Below, piece by piece: positions 8,342 through 15,386 of a stretch of DNA of 47,203 bases. A model generated the notes under the pieces. The model did no database searches. It saw only the letters and a program-made list of their open reading frames with translations, and was not told where the DNA came from. Origin of the DNA: an uncultured Mycoplasmatota bacterium (GTDB lineage: Bacteria; Bacillota_I; Bacilli_A; RF39; UBA660). The stretch is from the NCBI GenBank assembly GCA_900551105.1, contig URUT01000006.1:1-47203 (forward strand), written 5' to 3'. The position numbers and the translations under genes are program-made. Numbering within the stretch: the first letter of the stretch is position 1; each line of letters starts with the position of its first letter.

Positions 8342-8688
8342 CTCTAGTATATTCATTTCTTTTCTGCGGTTTATTATGTTTAATCGGACAAATAATCTTA
8401 AGTAAAACCAAACTTACGCCAGGACACATCACATCACTATTTGTTGTGATAGGAGCATTCTTAGCTATCTTTGGTATATACGATAAAATAGCAGACTGTG
8501 TAGGAGCAGGAGCAAACTTACCAATTATGTCATTTGGTAATACCTTAACTAATTATGTATATGAAGGATATTTAAAAAGTGGAGTCTTAGGTTTATTTAA
8601 TAATATGCTAGCAGGAGTATCAACTGGCGTCGTAGCAGCAGTAGTATTTTCCTTTATAATAATGATATTTACTAAACCCAAAGATTAA
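8338..8688 (+). CDS. spoVAE: Stage V sporulation protein AE
   Basis: SpoVAE is the third subunit of this three-gene spoVA operon. It has 116 residues, the usual SpoVAE length, with about four hydrophobic segments and a conserved ADCVGAGANLPIMSFGN stretch. The start ATG at 8338 overlaps the spoVAD stop (ATGA), with GAGGTG as SD. A terminator follows directly, so the operon is spoVAC-AD-AE without the extra AA/AB/AF genes of Bacillus. Confidence 0.92.
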   Translation: MTLVYSFLFCGLLCLIGQIILSKTKLTPGHITSLFVVIGAFLAIFGIYDKIADCVGAGANLPIMSFGNTLTNYVYEGYLKSGVLGLFNNMLAGVSTGVVAAVVFSFIIMIFTKPKD

Positions 8689-8700
8689 TCTTGGGTTTTT
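8674..8700 (+). terminator. Terminator of the spoVA operon
   Basis: Stem aaaccca/tgggttt, extended through gatt/aatc with one bulged base, followed by a run of T. The spoVAE stop codon lies within the stem-loop. Confidence 0.8.
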
Positions 8701-8724
8701 ATAATAGCAAGCTACTAATTTAAC

Positions 8725-8751
8725 ATAAATGATTTTCCCAGAACATAAAAT
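8725..8751 (+). promoter_or_regulatory. Sigma-E-like promoter of spoVD
   Basis: ATA (8725-8727), a 16-bp spacer and CATAAAAT (8744-8751) match the Bacillus sigma-E consensus (ATA, 16-18 bp, CATACAnT) with one mismatch, 14 bp before the spoVD ATG. In Bacillus spoVD is made in the mother cell under sigma-E, which agrees. Confidence 0.55.
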
Positions 8752-8765
8752 TAACTGGTGAAATT

Positions 8766-10022
8766 ATGTTCCATTATACTATTCAAAAAAGAATTAAATT
8801 TGTTTTATATTTAATAATCTTAATTTTTATTATTATAATCTTTAGAATTTTTTATATTCAAGTATTTAGTAAAAATAAACTAGATGACTTAGCTAACAAT
8901 CTATGGAGTAGAAATCTTCCTATTCTAGCAGACCGTGGTAATATAACCGACCGTAATGGCGTAATTTTAGCTGGAAATATTACTACAACTAGTCTAATTG
9001 TCGTACCAGTCCAAATTAAAAATAAAGAAGAAGTAGCGGAAAATCTAGCTAAAATCCTAGAAACTGACTACTTAAATATCTATTCGCACTTAACAAAACA
9101 TACATCCATAGAAAGAATTCACCCCGAAGGTAGAAGACTATCTTATGAAAAAGCAGAAACCATTAATAAACTAAATTATGATGGTGTATACCTCCTAAAA
9201 GAATCTAAACGATATTATCTATATGATAATGTTTTATCTCACGTTCTTGGATATGTAGGAATAGACAATCAAGGATTATCCGGTATAGAACTTGAATATG
9301 ATAATTATTTAAAAGGATCAGATGGCAAAATAAAATACTATTCAGATGGTAAAGGGTTAAGACTAAATTTAAGTGAAGTCTACGATGAACCAGTAGCTGG
9401 CAATAACATTGCTCTTACCATAGACATTAATATTCAAAATGCAGCCGAAAGAGAACTGGATAATGTTATGACAAAATATAACCCGGAAAACGCTTTAGTA
9501 CTTGTAATGGATCCTAATACTGCTGAAATCATTGCTATGGCAAGTAGACCAAACTTTAATCCTAACAACTACCAAGATTATGATTTAGAAACTATCAACC
9601 GTAACTTACCAATATGGATGAGTTATGAACCAGGTAGTACATTTAAAATTATAACTTTAGCTAGTGCCATTAACGAAAATAAAGTCAATTTATTTGAAGA
9701 TAAATTTTATGATAGTGGTTCAATTACCGTTGAAAACGCTAGGATTAAATGTTGGAAGTCCGGTGGCCATGGAGCTGAAAGCTTTCTAAACGTAGTTGAA
9801 AACTCCTGTAACCCTGGATTTGTTGTTCTTGGTCAAAGACTAGGAACGGACCTTTTATATAGTTATTTAGAAAAATTTGGCTTTGGAACCAAAACTGGAA
9901 TAGATTTAAATGGTGAATCTAAAGGTATTATGTTTAAAAAAGAAAATATGGGCCCAGTTGAAACAGCAACAACTGCTTTCGGCCAAGGAATAAGCGTAAC
10001 GCCCATTCACCTTACTGTCTAA
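8766..10022 (+). CDS. spoVD: SpoVD (spore-cortex PBP) N-terminal part, interrupted by a 13-kb element
   Basis: SpoVD is the class B penicillin-binding protein that cross-links spore-cortex peptidoglycan with SpoVE. This fragment has an N-terminal membrane helix (residues about 10-30), the dimerisation domain with ADRGNITDRNG (55-65), and transpeptidase motifs STFK (291-294, catalytic Ser291) and SCN (347-349). Native sequence ends at Ile414. Codon 415 (10008-10010) is the first affected by the insertion, and a stop is reached at 10022. The KTG motif is missing because it lies in the right-hand fragment (22980-23642), so this product alone should be inactive. Joining 10007 to 22980 gives TPIQQVRGVSAAINGG, as in SpoVD relatives, and a 634-residue protein. 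Bacillus SpoVD has 646. Confidence 0.92.
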   Translation: MFHYTIQKRIKFVLYLIILIFIIIIFRIFYIQVFSKNKLDDLANNLWSRNLPILADRGNITDRNGVILAGNITTTSLIVVPVQIKNKEEVAENLAKILETDYLNIYSHLTKHTSIERIHPEGRRLSYEKAETINKLNYDGVYLLKESKRYYLYDNVLSHVLGYVGIDNQGLSGIELEYDNYLKGSDGKIKYYSDGKGLRLNLSEVYDEPVAGNNIALTIDINIQNAAERELDNVMTKYNPENALVLVMDPNTAEIIAMASRPNFNPNNYQDYDLETINRNLPIWMSYEPGSTFKIITLASAINENKVNLFEDKFYDSGSITVENARIKCWKSGGHGAESFLNVVENSCNPGFVVLGQRLGTDLLYSYLEKFGFGTKTGIDLNGESKGIMFKKENMGPVETATTAFGQGISVTPIHLTV

Positions 10023-10029
10023 TAAATGA
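10008..10029 (+). repeat. attL: recombination core CA and left arm of the element
   Basis: The core CA is at 10008-10009. Seven bases later the 13-mer gtctaataaatga (10017-10029) is the exact inverse of tcatttattagac at the right end (22960-22972). Upstream of the core is spoVD codon 414. Confidence 0.8.
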
Positions 10030-10117
10030 TACCACAAAAATCATTAAAGGGATAAGTAGTAAATATACTAAAAAGTATGATGTTATATTTAATTATAATT
10101 GTTTTATAGAAATATAA
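10010..10117 (+). other. Alternative 3' end of the recombinase gene, separated by integration
   Basis: In the circular form the recombinase frame crosses the CA core into this sequence and stays open for 35 codons to a TAA at 10115-10117. The tail starts PYCLINDTTK and ends NYNCFIEI. In the integrated state it has no start codon and is not translated. This explains an otherwise empty stretch next to attL. Confidence 0.65.
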
Positions 10118-10232
10118 AATGTTACTATCTAAATTAAAATATCAAACTAATAATTAGAAAAGTAACATAAATATAATAAATTTTATTTTTTTAGGAATAA
10201 TATTTAATTTTTCCTAAGAAATAAAAACGTAA

Positions 10233-10261
10233 TTTACAAAATGATTAAAATATGATATATT
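10233..10261 (+). promoter_or_regulatory. Sigma-A promoter of the deaminase operon leader
   Basis: TTTACA (10233-10238), a 17-bp spacer and TATATT (10256-10261), about 38 bp before the leader-peptide ATG. Upstream, atgttact/agtaacat and a ttaggaa/ttcctaa inverted repeat lie in the remaining noncoding sequence from 10118. Confidence 0.6.
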
Positions 10262-10299
10262 ATAGGTGTAAATTATTCAAAGAAAGGAGCGTGATTAAG

Positions 10300-10365
10300 A
10301 TGAAAAATTTACAGATTATTAATAATGCAGAATTAATCACTACTCCTAATATATTAAACTTTTAG
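10300..10365 (+). CDS. Leader peptide (21 aa) of an attenuator
   Basis: A short ORF (MKNLQIINNAELITTPNILN then Phe) has a strong SD (AAAGGAG) before ATG at 10300 and a TAG at 10363-10365. Its coding sequence holds one strand of an antiterminator (10322-10335) that competes with the terminator just before the deaminase gene. A cis-acting regulatory peptide is therefore more likely than a functional product. Leader peptides of this kind control many ribosome-targeting antibiotic resistance genes. Confidence 0.6.
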   Translation: MKNLQIINNAELITTPNILNF

Positions 10366-10416
10366 GAATATTCTTTTAGATTATAAAATTAATTCTGCAT
10401 TATGCAGAATTTTTTT
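10322..10416 (+). terminator. Leader-peptide-linked attenuator (terminator/antiterminator)
   Basis: The terminator has a 9-bp perfect stem aattctgca/tgcagaatt (10391-10399 and 10403-10411) with a 3-nt loop and a T-run. The sequence at 10322-10335, inside the leader peptide, is complementary over 14 bp to 10390-10403 and would disrupt the terminator. Ribosome position on the leader can therefore choose between the structures. The SD of the deaminase gene (AGGAGG) follows directly. Confidence 0.75.
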
Positions 10417-10433
10417 GTTAGGAGGATATTAAA

Positions 10434-11189
10434 ATGATAATGAAATTAAATATTAATGATAGAGCTGCATTAGCTATCAAAAATAATACTAAAAGAGTAG
10501 AAATTAGAGCAAATAAAGAAAATAGTGAGCATGATTATAGTAAATTAAAACAAAATGATATTATAGAATTTACTAGTAATGATTTAGGTGTATTTTATGT
10601 TAAAGTTAAAGAAGTAAATCATTATGATTCATTAGAAGAACTTTTTACTTTAGAAGGAACTAGATACACAACTTCATCTACCAATGATAAAGAAGAAGCT
10701 ATTAGAAATGTAAGTAAACTTGATGGATATGAAGATGCCATTAAGAAAAATGGTGTATATGCTATTCATATAGAATATTTATATAGTGAAAACACTATTT
10801 GGGAAGAATTATATGAAAAAGCTAAGAATGTAAGAAATCCAAGAGATGTGTCAGGTATGATTAGTGCAGGACAAGTTGGTGCAGCAATACTTACTAAAAA
10901 TCATAATATTTATGCAGGAGTATGCATTGATACAGCATCAACACTTGGTATGTGTGGTGAACGAAATGCTATTGCTAATATGATTACAAATGGTGAAAAT
11001 GAAATTATGAAACTAGTATGTGTTGACTCTAAAGGTAATGTTGGTTCACCTTGTGGAGCATGTAGAGAATATATGATGCAACTTTCTAAAAATAGTAAGG
11101 ATATTGAAATACTAAAAAATATTGATACTAAAGAAATAGTAAGATTAGAAGTCTTAATACCTGATTGGTGGGGTAAAACTCGTGTATAA
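10434..11189 (+). CDS. ASCH domain fused to a cytidine/blasticidin-S-type deaminase
   Basis: This is a 251-residue two-domain protein. Residues 1-115 resemble an ASCH (PUA-like, nucleic-acid-binding) domain. Residues 120-251 form a zinc deaminase of the cytidine/blasticidin-S deaminase group, with VGAAI (148-152), the catalytic CGE (174-176) and PCGAC (206-210) supplying Cys ligands, and an LIPDWWG end. The SPCGxCRE pattern and C-terminal LIP resemble blasticidin-S deaminase, but cytidine deaminases also fit. The substrate could be a free nucleoside, a nucleoside antibiotic or a modified base. Strong SD (AGGAGG) before ATG 10434. It heads a four-gene operon behind a leader-peptide attenuator. 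Confidence 0.8.
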   Translation: MIMKLNINDRAALAIKNNTKRVEIRANKENSEHDYSKLKQNDIIEFTSNDLGVFYVKVKEVNHYDSLEELFTLEGTRYTTSSTNDKEEAIRNVSKLDGYEDAIKKNGVYAIHIEYLYSENTIWEELYEKAKNVRNPRDVSGMISAGQVGAAILTKNHNIYAGVCIDTASTLGMCGERNAIANMITNGENEIMKLVCVDSKGNVGSPCGACREYMMQLSKNSKDIEILKNIDTKEIVRLEVLIPDWWGKTRV

Positions 11190-11210
11190 AAATAGAAAGG
11201 AATATGTTAA

Positions 11211-11834
11211 ATGAAGCCAATTGGAAGTAAAACAATAGAAACTGAAAGATTGATATTAAGAAGTTCTAAGATGGAAGAACAAAAAAGATTATGGGAGATA
11301 TTAATGATACCAGAAGTAAATAAATGGTATTTGGTAGGTGCCAAAAAACATGCTAATAATCCTAGTAACTGGACTTGGGAGAATCAAGAAAAATTCTATA
11401 AATCTAAAGTTGATAAAGCAGATAATAATGATGTATTTGTATGGAGTGTATTTTTAAAACCAGAATATACGAATAGTGGTTATGAGAAAATAATTGGACA
11501 AGTATCTGCTCAAGAAAATGGAGAAGATATTACTATTCGTGATGTAGGTTGGTATATGGATCCTGCATATCAAGGTAAAGGTTATGCAACAGAAGCTGCT
11601 AAAGCAATGATAGATTATATGTTTAATGAAGTAGAGATTAATGGTATTTCTTCCGGTGCTGTAAAAGATAATATAGGATCTTGTAGAATATTTGAAAAAT
11701 TAGGATTTGAAAAAAATGGTGAAGTAGTAAAAGAATCACCATACACTTTTTATGATGGAATATTAACTTTTTCTAAGTATGGTTTAACTAAGGAGTATTA
11801 TTTTAATAATGAAAATAATAGAGTACGAAGATAA
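11211..11834 (+). CDS. GNAT N-acetyltransferase, RimJ/RimL-like
   Basis: The protein has 207 residues with the GNAT fold. ETERLILRS near the N-terminus is typical of the RimJ/RimL/small-molecule branch. GWYMDPAYQGKGYATEAA is the acetyl-CoA-binding motif A, and NIGSCRIFEKLGFEKNG is motif B. Possible substrates are protein N-termini or an aminoacyl or amine-bearing antibiotic; sequence alone does not decide. It has an AAAGG SD and lies 21 bp after the deaminase gene. The second GNAT gene starts inside its 3' end (26-bp overlap). Confidence 0.85.
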   Translation: MKPIGSKTIETERLILRSSKMEEQKRLWEILMIPEVNKWYLVGAKKHANNPSNWTWENQEKFYKSKVDKADNNDVFVWSVFLKPEYTNSGYEKIIGQVSAQENGEDITIRDVGWYMDPAYQGKGYATEAAKAMIDYMFNEVEINGISSGAVKDNIGSCRIFEKLGFEKNGEVVKESPYTFYDGILTFSKYGLTKEYYFNNENNRVRR

Positions 11835-12297
11835 ATATTTGGAAGATGTTAAAGACTTGTTAGTTGAGCTTGAAAAGTATATTTTATCTATTGATAAAGA
11901 TAATTTAGATCAATTACACCCAGAATATAGAGACAAAATGCCAATTTTAGATTTAGAAGAAGTTAAAAGTAATGATGGTAAATGCTATATAGCAATTGAA
12001 AATGATAAAGCAGTAGGATTAATTATGGGATGTATTTTTCCATATGATGAATATGATTATCTTGATTATAAATGCCCTAAAAGAGGAGAAATAACTGAAT
12101 TAGTAGTATCTAAAGATGTAAGAAGTAAAGGTATAGGTAATATGCTTATCTCTAAAATGGAAGAATATTTTAAATCATTAGGTTGTGAATATGTTTTAGT
12201 AGATGTATTTGCTTATAATGATAATGCTATTAAATTTTATGATAAAAATGGGTATCATTCAAGAATGTATACAAGTATAAAAAAGATTGGAGATTAA
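11809..12297 (+). CDS. GNAT N-acetyltransferase
   Basis: This second acetyltransferase of 162 residues contains ITELVVSKDVRSKGIGNMLI, the acetyl-CoA pyrophosphate-binding motif, and DNAIKFYDKNGYHSR at the C-terminal motif B. It is a stand-alone small-molecule-type GNAT with unknown substrate. It overlaps the first GNAT gene by 26 bp in another frame. An AAGGAG lies 13 nt before ATG 11809, a rather long spacing, so coupling to the upstream gene is likely. Two acetyltransferases next to a deaminase look like a chemical detoxification set, but this is inference. Confidence 0.85.
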   Translation: MKIIEYEDKYLEDVKDLLVELEKYILSIDKDNLDQLHPEYRDKMPILDLEEVKSNDGKCYIAIENDKAVGLIMGCIFPYDEYDYLDYKCPKRGEITELVVSKDVRSKGIGNMLISKMEEYFKSLGCEYVLVDVFAYNDNAIKFYDKNGYHSRMYTSIKKIGD

Positions 12298-12298
12298 T

Positions 12299-12679
12299 AT
12301 GACATTTAAAGAATTTTATATAACAGATAAAAATGGTAAAAGTAATTGTGTGATAAGAAGCTTATGTAAGATTTTAAATAAAGAATATAATGATGTTTAT
12401 AATGACTTATGTAAAATTGCTGAAGATTTAAAGTGTGATTCATTTAATGATATACCAGTATTTGAAAAATATATGGAAGATAATAATATTTTTAAAATCA
12501 ATCATGATGAAGATATTAAAGTTAAAGATTTAAAAATAGATAATGGTTCATATATTGTGTTTTGTTATGACAAAAAAGAATTTTATCATATGATTTCAAT
12601 TATTGATAATGATATATATGATAAAAATTCTGATTTTATGGATTTATATGTTATATCAGTTTATAAAAAAATAATATAA
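12299..12679 (+). CDS. Small protein, possibly papain-like cysteine peptidase fold
   Basis: The product of about 126 residues is not firmly assignable. It shows SNCVIRSLCKILNKEYNDVY near the N-terminus and EFYHMISIIDNDIYDKNSD near the C-terminus. A Cys with a downstream His and Asp/Asn is the order found in small papain-like proteins common in phages and mobile elements, where the Cys sits in a [ND]CV-R motif. Catalytic activity is unproven. Start choice: ATG 12299 because GGAGATTA lies just before it and it overlaps the previous stop; an upstream TTG would include the SD. It is the last gene of the deaminase operon. Confidence 0.55.
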   Translation: MTFKEFYITDKNGKSNCVIRSLCKILNKEYNDVYNDLCKIAEDLKCDSFNDIPVFEKYMEDNNIFKINHDEDIKVKDLKIDNGSYIVFCYDKKEFYHMISIIDNDIYDKNSDFMDLYVISVYKKII

Positions 12680-12750
12680 ACAGATGTAAAATACACATTT
12701 TTAATGTTGTAATATATATATATCAATTGACTTTGAAATGGGGTATTTTC

Positions 12751-13266
12751 GTGAAAGAAACAATATATAATTATGACTATTTAAATGATGAAGACATAAC
12801 TGAAGTTGTTATAAGAACTAAAGCATTAATAATTAATAATAAAAATATAATTTTGGGAAATGAAAATAATATATATCAATTTCCAGGAGGCCATTTAGAG
12901 GAAAATGAAACTTTTGAAGAATGCTTAAAGCGTGAAGTCTTAGAAGAAACTGGTATAGAGATTGATGATGATGAAATAAAAAGACCTTTTATGAAAGTCA
13001 CTTATTTAAATAAAGATTGGCCAGCAATTGGTAATAATAGAAAATCCGAAATATATTATTATTTAATTGAAACTAGTAAAACTCCAGATATGAATAAGGT
13101 AAAATTTACCGAACATGAAAAACAAGGTAATTTTAAAATTGAATCTATTCCTTTGAATGAATCAATAAGTGTTATTGAAAATAACATTTCAAAAAATGAA
13201 AAAAATAAGGTTATAGCACCAGATATGATAATGGCCATAGCAGAATACTTATATCAGTGTAAATAA
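12751..13266 (+). CDS. Nudix hydrolase
   Basis: Nudix enzymes hydrolyse nucleoside diphosphates linked to another group, for example oxidised or non-canonical NTPs. A complete Nudix box (G-x5-E-x7-REVLEETGI) spans residues 47-69, with QFPGGHLEENE at its start. The length (about 171 aa) is normal. Substrate unknown. Start choice: GTG at 12751; the in-frame TTG at 12727 is less likely. The SD is weak. It lies between the deaminase operon and the six-gene operon and seems to be a separate unit. Its place among kinases, a phosphatase and a MazG domain fits nucleotide-pool handling. Confidence 0.85.
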   Translation: MKETIYNYDYLNDEDITEVVIRTKALIINNKNIILGNENNIYQFPGGHLEENETFEECLKREVLEETGIEIDDDEIKRPFMKVTYLNKDWPAIGNNRKSEIYYYLIETSKTPDMNKVKFTEHEKQGNFKIESIPLNESISVIENNISKNEKNKVIAPDMIMAIAEYLYQCK

Positions 13267-13280
13267 ATGTAGTTTGCAAG

Positions 13281-13308
13281 TTGACATTAGCAAAAAAATC
13301 TATATAAT
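13281..13308 (+). promoter_or_regulatory. Sigma-A promoter of the six-gene nucleotide operon
   Basis: Perfect TTGACA (13281-13286), a 16-bp spacer and perfect TATAAT (13303-13308). A 12-bp palindrome ttgattaatcaa (13321-13332) lies near the transcription start and could be an operator. Confidence 0.75.
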
Positions 13309-13337
13309 ATGTTTTAATAATTGATTAATCAATGGTG

Positions 13338-13367
13338 GAGGAGGCTATTTTTAGTCACCTCTTTTTT
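13338..13367 (+). terminator. Leader terminator/attenuator before the HAD gene
   Basis: Imperfect 10-bp stem gaggaggcta/tagtcacctc (one mismatch, one G-U) followed by six T, then GTTAGGAG as SD. The order hairpin, T-run, GTTAGGAG, ATG is the same as before the deaminase gene at 10391-10436, suggesting a shared type of control. Confidence 0.6.
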
Positions 13368-13383
13368 GTTAGGAGATGGTAAA

Positions 13384-13875
13384 ATGTTTTTTATAAATGA
13401 GTTGCAAAAGATTAGAAACGATAATTCAGGAAAGATTGCTGTTTTTATTGATATGGATGGAGTAGTTGCAGATTATAGATTTGGTGAAGGAAAAAATATT
13501 GAAAATAATGTTCCCGGTACATATTTGAATAAAAGACCTATTTCAACAGCAATTAATATTTTAAAAGAAGTTAATAATGCTTTTGATTTTGATATGTATA
13601 TTTTGAGTTCATGTAGACATGATGAACAAGCTATTGAAAAAAGTAAGTGGCTTGAAAAAAATATGCCATTTATAGATAAGAAACATCAATTGTTTGTAGT
13701 TTCGAATACATTTGAAGATAGAAAAATGTTAAAAATTAATAAAATTAAAGAAATTATGGAAAACAAATATGATAAAGTTATAATGATAGATGATACACAT
13801 GATATATTATTTTTGGCAATAAAAGAATTAGGTGATAAAGTAATTCCGTATCATGTGATTACATTATTTGATTAG
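13384..13875 (+). CDS. HAD-superfamily phosphatase, 5'(3')-deoxynucleotidase-like
   Basis: The product has about 164 residues. The HAD motif I, FIDMDGVVADY, lies near residue 20 with the nucleophilic Asp and the second Asp; motif II is in YILSSC and motif IV in VIMIDDTHD. The small cap and DMDGVVAD context resemble cytosolic 5'(3')-deoxyribonucleotidases, which dephosphorylate dNMPs, but other small HAD phosphatases fit. Start: ATG 13384 after TTAGGAGATGG; a longer frame upstream would read through the leader hairpin. It is the first gene of a six-gene operon, with radical SAM 11 bp downstream. Confidence 0.75.
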   Translation: MFFINELQKIRNDNSGKIAVFIDMDGVVADYRFGEGKNIENNVPGTYLNKRPISTAINILKEVNNAFDFDMYILSSCRHDEQAIEKSKWLEKNMPFIDKKHQLFVVSNTFEDRKMLKINKIKEIMENKYDKVIMIDDTHDILFLAIKELGDKVIPYHVITLFD

Positions 13876-13886
13876 GAGGGGTAATT

Positions 13887-15386
13887 ATGAAATATGATGT
13901 TATAGTAGATTGTTATACTGATGAACCATCTGGGTTGGGAGTGCCTCCATTTTTAAGTGTCCATTCAAGATATATTGCGGGTGCATTAGAAGAACAAAAA
14001 AGAAAATATTATTACTTAACTATAGATGACTTGAGATATAGTAATGGAGAAAAACACAATAATGATTCATATAATAAAAGAATCATTAATACAACCAAAA
14101 ATAAAGATAATGTTTTTGATATTTTAAATAATGCTAGCAATATTTATGTTGTGATGGGCTGTTTTGTTAAATATGAATATGTATCAGCAGAACCTCCATC
14201 ATTCTTAGAAGTTGAAAATTTATTAAGAAAATATAGTGCTAATAAATTATTATTTTATTCTTTAGGTGGAAATGAATTGACGAGAGAAAATGTTAGAAAA
14301 ACTGTTCCACAAGGTTTGTTCGATGAAATAATATTTGGAAATACATATAATTATTTTATTGATGAAACAAGTAATAAATTTAAACCTAATTATGATAGAT
14401 TAAAAAATATTGCTATATCTTCTGCAACAGTACTTAATCAATTAGAAAGACCTTTAGTAATAGAGATAGAAACAGCAACGGGTTGTAATAGAAAACCAGG
14501 CTGTACATTTTGTATTGAAGGTATGAGAGGTTTACCATTACAATTTAGAGAAGTAGAAGATATTGTTTCTGAAATTAAAAGCTTATATGATAATGGTGCT
14601 TTATATTTTAGATTAGGAAGACAACCTAACTTTTATGCTTATAAAGATTGTAATCCTTCTGAAATTGAAAAGTTATTTAAAAGAATATGGGAAGAATGTC
14701 CAAATATTAAGACACTTCATATTGATAATGTTAGTCCTCACAATGTTAATACACCTGAAGGAATAAAAATAACTGAAATAGTTGCAAAATATACTACTGC
14801 TGGAAATATTACACCATTTGGGATAGAGTCTTTTGATCCAAGAATCAGAGAATTATGTAACCTTAATGGTAGTTTAAATGATATTCACGAATCAATAAAT
14901 ATAATTAATAGATTTGGTAAAGAACGTGGTAATAATGGATTACCAAAATTATTGCCTGGTATAAATATTATTTACGGTTTAGATGGACAATCTGAAAAAA
15001 CCTTAGATTATAATTTAAATAATTTTAAAAGAATATTAGATTCAGGTAATTGGGTTAGAAGAGTTTTTGTTAGAAAATTAACATCTCCCTATGGTGAGCA
15101 ATTTGATAAATATACGAAAGATAAACTTGATGAATTTAAAAAATGGAGTTCTACAATTGAAAATGATTTTACTATTCCTATGTTAAAGCAAGTATTTCCA
15201 GTTGGTTTAATAATTAAAGATTTAAGAATGGAAATGTATAAAGATGGTGATTCTATTTTAAGGCAAATGGCAACTTGTCCCGTTAGAGTTGTTGTAAAAA
15301 ACAAAGAATTAAAACTTGATCAATTTTATACTGTTAAAATTATTGGATATGTAGGAAATAGAACTCTTTTAGGAGAAGTTATATGA
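13887..15386 (+). CDS. Radical SAM enzyme resembling the archaeal COG1031 group
   Basis: This is a 499-residue Fe-S enzyme that would cleave S-adenosylmethionine to start radical chemistry. The N-terminal third looks like a Rossmann-type region (DVIVDCYTDEPSGLGVPPF, then RYIAGALEEQ). The cluster motif ETATGCNRKPGCTFC gives Cys200, Cys206 and Cys209, a C-x5-C-x2-C spacing rather than the usual C-x3-C-x2-C. The N-terminal DEPSGLGVPP/RYIAGA pattern recalls uncharacterised archaeal COG1031 proteins; I cannot run the comparison. The C-terminus (FYTVKIIGYVGNRTLLGEVI) resembles a TRAM-type RNA/nucleotide-binding strand pattern. SD AGGAGGGG before ATG 13887. The reaction is unknown. Confidence 0.8.
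   Translation: MKYDVIVDCYTDEPSGLGVPPFLSVHSRYIAGALEEQKRKYYYLTIDDLRYSNGEKHNNDSYNKRIINTTKNKDNVFDILNNASNIYVVMGCFVKYEYVSAEPPSFLEVENLLRKYSANKLLFYSLGGNELTRENVRKTVPQGLFDEIIFGNTYNYFIDETSNKFKPNYDRLKNIAISSATVLNQLERPLVIEIETATGCNRKPGCTFCIEGMRGLPLQFREVEDIVSEIKSLYDNGALYFRLGRQPNFYAYKDCNPSEIEKLFKRIWEECPNIKTLHIDNVSPHNVNTPEGIKITEIVAKYTTAGNITPFGIESFDPRIRELCNLNGSLNDIHESINIINRFGKERGNNGLPKLLPGINIIYGLDGQSEKTLDYNLNNFKRILDSGNWVRRVFVRKLTSPYGEQFDKYTKDKLDEFKKWSSTIENDFTIPMLKQVFPVGLIIKDLRMEMYKDGDSILRQMATCPVRVVVKNKELKLDQFYTVKIIGYVGNRTLLGEVI

Noticed and set aside
10003..10007. Alternative recombination core CC (within the proline codon) shared in frame by both spoVD ends
   Set aside because: It also restores a frame (TPLQ), but the 13-bp arms would then be 1 and 13 bp from the core. 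With CA both arms are exactly 7 bp away and the product reads TPIQ as in SpoVD relatives.
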